64,000 bases of DNA from Saitoella complicata NRRL Y-17804. Lineage: Eukaryota; Ascomycota; Saitoellomycetes; Saitoellales; Saitoellaceae. The stretch covers positions 1 to 64,000 of the forward strand of contig NW_017566994.1 in NCBI RefSeq assembly GCF_001661265.1, in the 5' to 3' direction. This document shows, piece by piece, positions 56,158 to 64,000 of this stretch (its first letter is position 1; each line of letters begins with the position of its first letter). The notes beneath the pieces were generated by a model that was given only the letters and a program-made list of their open reading frames with translations, had not been told where the DNA came from and ran no database searches. A program made the translations under genes and the position numbers.

Positions 56158-59100
56158 ATGACGGATATCAGGGATACTACCATCAGACGACGAAGCAAAT
56201 TCGGCTGTCGACAGTGTAAGGCCAAGAAAGTCAAGGTGCGCTCTTTTTCTGTGGTCGCATTGGGCATGTCTAACCGAAGTGACCATAACAATAGTGCGAT
56301 GAAGCCAAACCGCAGTGTACACGCTGTACCGAGAATTCACTGAGTTGCGATTATTCTTTACCTCTCTACTGGGGTGGCCGGCCTGTGAAAATCAAAAAAT
56401 CCTCCTCGCCTGGCCATGGTGCTGATGGCGACGAAGAACCTGACCCATGGGCCTCGGGCCACCGGATCCCGGTACCGACGGGAATGCCATGCGCGATTTA
56501 TGGAAGTGAATCTGTACTTGACTTCTCGCATTTACCTGTCTTCGCTGCTGCCAATTCGGCGGAAGGGTCTGGCTCGAGCACATATCATACTGAGCCGAAG
56601 GTAGGCTTTGGTGGAGAGAGAAGGAGAATGAGTGCGGTTAAGGTCGATGATGGTTCTCCTACAAGACAAAGACAACGACAACGGGGACAAGGAAATGGAA
56701 AGAGGAAGGGGGAGCCTGTTATCAAGATTGAGGCTGCGTCGGATGGTGACGATGCTTCCGTTACGAACGCCAAGAGCCAGGCTGCACCAGCATACGCCCC
56801 CCAAAATCATCACCAACAGCAGATGTCGATGCATTTACACGGGCAAAGACTGACCCACAACAAGTCCATGTCAAACACCGACCTCGGCTTCCGCATTCCC
56901 CGTCCGCCCCACCCCTCTCTCACCCCACAACCCCACCAAGGCCTCGAACCCGCCCTTAACTCCAACACAAATCTGGCTATGGATGTTGATATGGATGTCG
57001 ATATGGACGGTGACGTGCCACAACATATTAACACACTCCCTTTCTCTCATTTCCCGCCGCCACCATCGGCGTTCAGATACGGACACGGACATGAGAGATC
57101 GAGGTCTGATTCAATGATGAATGTGCATTCGCAGATGAATACGAACTTAAACACACATATGGAAATGGGCTATGAAAGGGGCTTCGATCGGGCGCCTATG
57201 CCACCAGGCTTGACGGCACCCATTGAGTTGGATGAGAGGGAGCATGAGCCGTACGTGTATTCCCAGGGCGGCCTTTTGACACCCGATATCTCTCTGACCT
57301 CACAATCCCCTAATTTCGGACGGGGAAGGGGACAGAGTACTGGAGAGGTTGGGATCAGACTGTCGCCGCTACACGCACACGGACACACAATGCAAGAACG
57401 CACTACGAATGGGACATGGGCAGCTCCTCCCACTACCCACACCCATTCCAACACCAACACTATGACTGGAGAACCCATTGCGGCATTTCTGACACCACCA
57501 CCCGGGATTGATATTATCGCATTCACCCGTCCGCCGACACCGGTACGGGATAGTGGATATCTCGCGAGTGCGCCGGGGAGTGGTCGGGAGAGTGTTAGTG
57601 CGTTCATGGGTCAGGATGGTTGTCAGGCTCAATCCAACTCCGACCGTGACTCTCAGGCTCAGCAAATGCAAACTCAGGACCAAGGTCAAGGCATCTCGGC
57701 TGCTCAGTTCCGAGAATTCGAGAGGGAGGTGGAGAGAGTTTCTCACGAACTCGAGCGAGAAAGAGAGACGAGGGAGGAGGATGAGAGGTTTGGTGTTGCA
57801 CGGGGTTTGGGATTTGATTTTGCTGCTGGGGAGATGGGTGGGCTGAGACAGGGTCAGAGTAGTCCGCTCCATGCGCCACGGAGTGCTGAGGGGAATGTCA
57901 ACGGAGGTGGGGCTGGAGCTGGGGTTACGTTCACGTATGGGAATCTGGAAGGGGTTGCGGAGAGCCGGATTGTGGAATTGCCGGATGATGACCAGGAAGA
58001 GGCGCAGGCTGAGATACATGCGGATCTTACATCGACGGAGTCATCGGGAGCAAATGGGATGAGGGAGTTGGGGTTTGAATCGCATGGGTATGATCCGTTG
58101 TATCGTTTTGATACACCACCTGCGTATCCGGATCATGCCGGGACTCAACTCATCGCGACGTCTGAATCGGGCTCTACACCTCTTATCCGGGTTCCGTTCC
58201 CTCCGCTGCCAGCTGTGTTGAACGATAACCCGCAGCTCCGGACATACTTCGAACATTACATGTGGGAAACCTCTACGCGTCTCGTTCCGCACCACTCGGA
58301 GCGAAACCCGTTTTTCAGGTTGTTGGGACCATTGTCGCTTAGTTCTCCGCCGTTGTTGAGTGTTATTCTGGCAACGGGTGCCGTTCATCGGGCGAGGATG
58401 TTAGGGTTGCCGGAGCCGACGACGCAGGTGACGGGTTTGGTTAATCATTCCATTCAACAGATCATCCAAGCACTTGCTGATCCGAGGACGGCGAGGGATG
58501 ATGGTGTCTTGGCTGCTACGATTGCTTTGAGTTCGCATGAGGTCTTGCACGATGCTGCTGGGGCGGGGTGGAGACGGCATTTGCGGGGCGCGAGAGATTT
58601 GATTATGTTGCGGGGAGGACCGAGGGAGGATCATGGTGAGCTCTGGCGGTTCCTGGTTAAGTGGCTTGCGTATTTCGATATCCAGGCTTCGCTTGCGAAC
58701 CCTATGAATCGGATGATGTGGGAAGGGAAGTATTGGGTATATGAAGCACACGAAAAAGATCCTGTTGGCGAATACTTTTTGGACCCGTATATGGGCTTTT
58801 TGGGGGGTGTTATGCCGATTATGGTGAGGATCTCGGAGGCGGCCAGGAAGAAGAAGGAGTGTGGGGGTGTTATTTCGCACGAGTTGGGGTTTGAGGTCGA
58901 GGCTATCAAGGCTGATTTGAGGGGGATGAAGACGAAAGGACCGGCTTTGATGCCGCACTTGCCGGGGCTGAAGATGGATGTCAAGTTGAAGCAGGAGTTG
59001 GGAGCGTGTAATGACGCTTTCTACTTTTCTGGGTTGATCCATCTTTTCCGACGGGTGGAGGGGATTCCGACGAATTCTCCCGCTGTTCAGGGTGCGGTGT

Positions 59101-59378
59101 GTAACGTCGTTTCGTCGATTGCGAGGGTACCTCCGGGTTGCAGTGCTGAGGCTGCATTGTTATTGCCGTGCTTTACAGCGGGGTGTGAGGCGTTGGATAG
59201 GCATAATCGAGAGTTTGTGTTGGAACGAATCAGGGGTATGGAGAAGCTGGGAGTGGACAATATCCCGCTTGCGAAAGCTGTTGTCGAGAGAGTCCAGCAG
59301 AAACGGGATGAGGGCGAGACGGCTCTTGATTGGGATCAAGTCGTACAGGAGATGGGGATTGATTTGAATTTGTGTTGA
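56158..59378 (+). CDS. Zn(II)2Cys6 transcription factor
   Basis: Two exons (56158-56235, 56295-59378; 59-nt intron) give about 1053 residues. The intron splits the zinc cluster, and only the spliced form gives the complete CX2CX6CX6CX2CX6C set (C17, C20, C27, C34, C37, C44). A basic linker (VKIKKSSS) follows. Residues about 80-620 are Gln/His/Asn/Met-rich and probably disordered, with a Glu/Arg coiled-coil-like stretch near 450-475 (FEREVERVSHELERERETREEDE). A hydrophobic Fungal_trans_2-like regulatory domain begins around residue 665 (LRTYFEHYMWETSTRLVPHH). The regulated genes are unknown; no metabolic cluster lies adjacent, so the partner genes may be elsewhere. Confidence 0.9.
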
Positions 59379-59972
59379 TTTATCTGACTTTCTGGCTTGG
59401 AATTTGGGCGGATTTGGGGGTGCATCTGATATACGTGGAGCATTCTGGCGCTTTCATTCGGGATATGCTCCACTTGCTTTGCTTGATGATGGGGATACCA
59501 TTCCGGCGTGCGCGGCGTTTTGCCTTGCTTTTTGCTTTTGCTATGACTAATGAGTTGAGAGGGACATGAAGATGCACTGCGATGATATGGCGCTTGATCG
59601 TTTAGGAGGGTGTCGCAGGAATGATGCATTCGAATTTGCATGTGTTGCGGTACGATTTACTTACTCTACTTGCTACGAGATGAGGGTTAGGTGATGGTCG
59701 ATATATTCCTGTTCTCTTGTCACACAATGCTATATGGCAACGATGCCGGCATGTTCAATGCTTGGTTGCAACCATGTCTTCCATCTCGGGATAAGGGAAC
59801 ATAGAAGGAGCCGAATATGCTTGCTCCGGCCACCATGAGCCTGAATTCCCTATTGACGTATTTTCTGAGCAAGGTGCGGGCAAGCACGAAACGACGCACC
59901 AGCCACACCAGCCACCGTAACGTAGACTCCGCCATAACCCGGAACTCACCACCAAGATCCTCAGCCCGCACA
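59379..59972. other. Intergenic, zinc-cluster factor to aminopeptidase
   Basis: 594 bp. The right third (from 59817) is open in frame with the aminopeptidase and could be an N-terminal extension. Otherwise no gene is recognised. CGGTACG occurs at 59648-59654. Confidence 0.4.
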
Positions 59973-61565
59973 ATGGCCCTCCTCCTCCGATCCGCCCGCG
60001 TTCTAGCTCGGGCACCTCTACGAACGACACTCCGTCGGACTTATGCCTCCCAGGGCGAAGAAGAGGCTAGTTTCGACACTGTCATCACTGGTTTCAGGCG
60101 GGCTTCAGATGAGCAGGTGAAAAACGGAAATCCGAAGTTTACGTTGACGAATGAGGTCTTCAACACTGACGTGGTATTGAAAACGCTGGAATTGGCGGAT
60201 GCGAAGGCAGGGTCTGTGGAGACATTTTTCAACACCAATGTTAATACCGGTGAAGGGGTCAGTCGCATCATCGCCGTCGGGATTGCGGACGCGAAGCCAT
60301 TCCCGGATGCGGAAGAGAAACATGTGAAGATTCATAACGCGCGCATGGCCGCCGCGCTCGGAATGAAGAAAGCGAGGGCGCAGGGCGCAAAGATCGTTGC
60401 GTTGGAGAACTCGCTGGGCTCGGCTCAGGCGATAGTGGAGGGTGCAGAGTTGGGGCTGTACGAGTACACCACTACCAAAACAAAATCCGCCGACTGGAAG
60501 GAGCCACCAAAATATGGAGTCTTCCCACCTACCGAGGACGGGTTGAAGTGCATGAGGAACGGGAAGGTGCAAGCTACTGCGCAGAATATTGCACGGAGGC
60601 TGATGGAGACGCCAGCGAATATGATGACGCCCAAGATGTTTGTCGAGGAGGCGCAGGCCCTTGTCGGGGAGATGGGGATGGTGACGTTGAATGCGTATGG
60701 GAGGGATTGGCTGGCGAAGGAGAATATGGGGGCCGTTCTGGCTGTTGGGAGGGGATCTGTGGAGGAGCCGCAGTTTCTGGTCGCGGAATACCGGGGCCCG
60801 AAGAAGGTTGAGTCCACTAAACCGGACTTTGCATTGGTCGGGAAGGGTGTCACATTTGATGCAGGAGGTATCTCGATCAAGCCGAGTGCTGGTATGGCAA
60901 TGATGAGGGGTGATATGGGCGGTGCCGCAGTAACGCTTGCGGCGTTCTATGCTATTGCTGCTTTGGAGTTGCCGCTGCATGTGACGTTGACGATCCCCTT
61001 AGTTGAGAATTTGCCTTCTGGAAATTCAGTTAAGCCGGGAGATGTTGTGAGGACGAGGAGTGGAATGACTGTCGAGGTCGATAATACGGATGCGGAGGGG
61101 AGGTTGATCTTGGCGGATGCGATCACGTATACTTTGGATACTTTTGCGCCGAAGAGATTGGTGGATGTGGCTACGTTGACTGGTGCGACTGTCGTCGCGT
61201 TGGGTGATGTGTATACCGCCATGTACACCCCCTCAGATAAAATGGCCAACGGTCTTAGGGTTGCTGGCATGGAAGCTACCGACCCGGTGTGGAGAATGCC
61301 ACTTCACGATGCCTACTTGAAGGCCATGAAGAAGTCTGCTACCGCGGATCTCATCAACGTCGGTTCGCGCGAGGGTGGAGCAAACAGTGCTGCGATGTTC
61401 TTGTACGAGTTTGTGAGGAAGCATGAGGTGAAGGATGTTGATTGGTGTCATTTGGACATTGCGGGTGTGATGGATAGTAAGGCGGCGGAGGGGTACAATA
61501 ACAAGGGTATGACTGGAAGGCCAACGAGGATGCTAATTGCGTGGGCGAATGGATTGGCAAATTAA
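59973..61565 (+). CDS. M17 leucyl aminopeptidase, probably mitochondrial
   Basis: Single exon, about 530 residues. It is a dizinc exopeptidase releasing N-terminal residues, usually a hexamer. The catalytic C-terminal domain has GKGVTFDAGGISIKPS (metal-binding Lys/Asp, near 290), the middle MRGDMGGAA, and the M17 signature NTDAEGRL (near 370). The chosen start gives MALLLRSARVLARAPLRTTLRRTYAS, an Arg/Leu/Ala-rich, acid-free mitochondrial presequence. The frame stays open upstream to 59817, so longer forms starting at MLAPATMSLNSLL are possible but would bury the presequence. The N-terminal macro-like domain is present (FDTVITGF...RIIAVGIAD). Intron-free. Confidence 0.9.
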   Translation: MALLLRSARVLARAPLRTTLRRTYASQGEEEASFDTVITGFRRASDEQVKNGNPKFTLTNEVFNTDVVLKTLELADAKAGSVETFFNTNVNTGEGVSRIIAVGIADAKPFPDAEEKHVKIHNARMAAALGMKKARAQGAKIVALENSLGSAQAIVEGAELGLYEYTTTKTKSADWKEPPKYGVFPPTEDGLKCMRNGKVQATAQNIARRLMETPANMMTPKMFVEEAQALVGEMGMVTLNAYGRDWLAKENMGAVLAVGRGSVEEPQFLVAEYRGPKKVESTKPDFALVGKGVTFDAGGISIKPSAGMAMMRGDMGGAAVTLAAFYAIAALELPLHVTLTIPLVENLPSGNSVKPGDVVRTRSGMTVEVDNTDAEGRLILADAITYTLDTFAPKRLVDVATLTGATVVALGDVYTAMYTPSDKMANGLRVAGMEATDPVWRMPLHDAYLKAMKKSATADLINVGSREGGANSAAMFLYEFVRKHEVKDVDWCHLDIAGVMDSKAAEGYNNKGMTGRPTRMLIAWANGLAN

Positions 61566-61945
61566 GGCTGGGAAGGCACAAAATGGAGCGGATCGAGACG
61601 AGTAGGATATAAGGTCTTTCAGAGAGCTAATGGATTTCAAGGCTATACTGTAGGTAGCTATAGGCCTGATGTGTGCTATGATAGACAGCGGAACCGGTAG
61701 GAGATGTCTCCCGGGGAGGAAAGTGCGAATTGCGTATGATGGAACAAGAAACATTCCCTTCTTACACTTCCTACAGCTATCATAGAACAATCGTACTCAG
61801 AACGGAACTTCTGCGTGAGGCTGCTCAAGTGCATTGATCGGGCCCGTATCCTGCGCAACCGAAGTACAACCGCCAACGTGTACGTATTCCCAACAACACC
61901 ACAGGACAGCTTAACCACGAATTGTAAGGGGGAAGGAGGCAGACG
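61566..61945. other. Intergenic, aminopeptidase to RhoGEF
   Basis: 380 bp between two plus-strand genes. No feature is recognised beyond the expected 3' end and promoter. Confidence 0.4.
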
Positions 61946-63990
61946 ATGTCTTCGCAGCCGCCGACACGTTACCCATTAGCCAAACCTCCACCAATCCCTC
62001 CCCATCGCAAAGGACGCCCACTTCCCGAACACTCGTCCGCCGTCGAGGAACGACCGTCATTACCCGTTGCTCCAGCGACGGAACCACATCTTGCGCCGCG
62101 ATATGCGTTGGATGTGGAGGATACCGATAGCTCGATTACCGCGCAAGATAGTAGCACGTACTACTCGGCTTCGGCCGGCGAGAGTCATGCTACGGGAGAG
62201 GAGGGTACAGAGACTGCGACGGATGCAGCAACATATGGAGGGAGTTCCTCGAATCAATCATCCGTAGAAAGACCATCTATACCTCCTCCTCCACCACCAC
62301 CGAAATATCATCATGGGAGACAACGCGCGGCGTCTACCGCTTCCGTGCTGACCGCAAACTCCTCCTCAACCCTCTCCGACGAACCTGTTTCAGTAACGCC
62401 CTCAATAGCAGCCATCATCGCCCGCTTCAATGAAGCACCGGACGACAATCCACCGAGTCCACGAAAGAAACCGCCGCCTCCGCCGGTACGACCACGAAAA
62501 CCGAGGCATTTGGCGAGTGGTAGCACGATTGAAAATGCGAGTGTTATTGCAAATGCCTCCACGACCACGGAGTCGAGTGTTTCGCTATCAGCACAAGGGA
62601 CTGGTTCGACTGCGAGTGTATCTATACTTCCCCCACCACCGCCGCACTCGGCTCCCCCACCACCTGTACCCGGTACATCAACCACCACGCCGCCGCAGAG
62701 TCCAGCACGCTCCGCACCGCCTCCAGTGCCCAACGCACCACCACTCGTCCCTCCCACACCTTCCACACCACCCGTACCCCCGAAAGATGAGCCTGGAAAG
62801 TTGGAACTGCCGAAATTACCGGGAGAAATGATGAAATCAGGACGCCCGAGGTCGACCAGTCTGAGACCCGAGTTGAATTTGGGGGATGAGTTTTCGGCTA
62901 GGAGGGCTACGATTGCGGCTGCGTTGCAGAGTCTCTCACTAGGACCTGCGGTATCGCCGGCTGGTACTCCTGGTGGGCCAAGAACGCCGTCGGGGGCTGG
63001 GACGGGGGCGTACTTTGATGGTGATGAGGTGGGGGTACGGGTTGAGAGTCCGTCATCTGCTGAAGGATCTGCGTTATCGCCGTTGGCTGTCCCTGGGATG
63101 GGTAGGCCGGGTGGACATGGGCATGTACGGCAGCTCTCGGGGCACATGCAGACATTACTTGCTCCACCGACCGCATCACCCTCTATGCCTGCGTCACCGA
63201 CGTTTAGTGTTGAGGAGGGCGGGTTCAGCGTCGATGAGATTCAAGATCCTGTACGCAGGGCCGACGAAAAGAGGAAGCGGAAGAGAAGGAATGTCATCAT
63301 GGAGCTAGTCGAAACCGAGGAGTCGTTCTGCCGGGATTTGATGGTCGTGGATGAATACTATCGACAACGGACGGCATATTGTCCGCAGCTGTCGATCGAG
63401 GATGCGCATTTGTTCTTTGGGCAAGTTCCGCAGTTGATTGATTTCGCGCAGGACTTTATGGAAATCATGAGAAGTGCCGCGGAGCCTGTGTTTGAGATGA
63501 AGCTTACTGAGACGGTGGACGAGGATACGGTTGAGGAACATAAGAGTTGGGTCGGTAATGCATTTATTGAAATGATTGGCAACATGGAGATTGTGTATAC
63601 GGATTATTGTGCGAATCACGACGCTGTTGCTACGAGACTTGTCAAGCTTGAGCAAGACCCTGCTGTGAAGAAGTGGTTGGATGAGTGCACTGCGCTTTCG
63701 AAAAACCATACCAACGCGTGGGATTTGGGGAGTTTGCTGATTAAACCCGTTCAGCGTGTGCTCAAATATCCGCTTCTGCTACACCAAATCCTGGAAAGCA
63801 CACCGACCACGCATGAGGATTTCCCAGCGTTGAAACAGGCGGTAAACGATGTCATGGCGATGGCAGAGCGGATCAATGATGTCAAGAGAAGGAAGGATCT
63901 GGTTCATAGGATCGTTGGGAAGGGGAAGGGTGAGGGGGATGTACGCCGTGGCTTCACGAAGGGGTTGTCGAGGAGACGCGAGCGTGTACG
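61946..63990 (+). CDS. Proline-rich RhoGEF (DH-domain protein), cut by window edge
   Basis: The visible first exon encodes about 681 residues. The N-terminal 440 residues are Pro/Ser-rich with SH3-ligand-like runs (PPPIPPHRKGRPLP, PPPPPPPKYHH, KKPPPPPVRPRKPR). A Dbl-homology domain follows from about 448 (KRRNVIMELVETEESFCRDLMVVDEYY), with the conserved helix WDLGSLLIKPVQRVLKYPLLLHQIL near 590-615. DH domains activate Rho/Cdc42 GTPases. The arrangement resembles fungal DNMBP/Tuba-like DH-BAR proteins in cell polarity, but no BAR or PH domain is inside the window. The frame meets TAA at 63992, yet this sits inside a GTAACC string that looks like a splice donor at 63991. The gene very probably continues beyond the right edge. 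Confidence 0.85.
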
Positions 63991-64000
63991 GTAACCCATC

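Overview
This window is nuclear DNA of a filamentous-type ascomycete fungus. The evidence is compact gene spacing, short GT-AG introns (mostly 50-140 nt) with CTAAC/CTGAC-like branch points near the acceptor, and fungus-typical proteins: Zn(II)2Cys6 factor, Pex1, Pam17, Gpr1/Fun34 transporter, Dnt1-like nucleolar protein, Gdb1, Aro3. Pezizomycotina is the most likely placement. An earlier-branching ascomycete is not excluded, because an F-box helicase Fbh1-like gene and a WDR53-like gene are also present. I see no viral or retroelement copy, rRNA, tRNA or CRISPR array.

Layout. 0.6-8.9 kb: catalase, Baeyer-Villiger-type flavin monooxygenase, amino acid/choline-type permease, and one unrecognised proline-rich gene. 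9.3-13 kb: Aro3-like DAHP synthase divergent from a hexose transporter, with two Gcn4/CpcA-type sites between them. 13.3-22.4 kb: a WD40-cyclophilin (PPWD1 type), then PEX1, a peroxisomal ABCD half-transporter and a class I haem peroxidase that ends in Ala-Lys-Leu, a peroxisomal targeting signal. The last three form a small peroxisome/peroxide block. 22.7-28 kb: MCM7 divergent from cytochrome c1, separated by 1.4 kb of unusual purine-rich, GTARG-rich DNA. 28.8-36.5 kb: Fbh1-like helicase, PAM17, and a Dnt1/Net1-like nucleolar protein. 36.9-45 kb: a secreted glycoprotein, an acetate/ammonium-type transporter and glycogen debranching enzyme. 45-52 kb: WDR53-like protein, NAD-glycerol-3-phosphate dehydrogenase, sulfite oxidase and a fucose-permease-type sugar transporter. 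52.7-64 kb: MSH3, a Zn2Cys6 regulator, an M17 leucyl aminopeptidase with a mitochondrial presequence, and a proline-rich RhoGEF cut by the window edge.

Most genes are conserved housekeeping genes. The observations most worth checking are the PTS1-bearing peroxidase beside PEX1 and the fatty-acyl transporter, the GTARG-rich spacer, and two introns of 3n length without stops that could be retained to give longer proteins. Exon structures were read by eye from splice signals, frame and family similarity. They have not been tested against transcripts.
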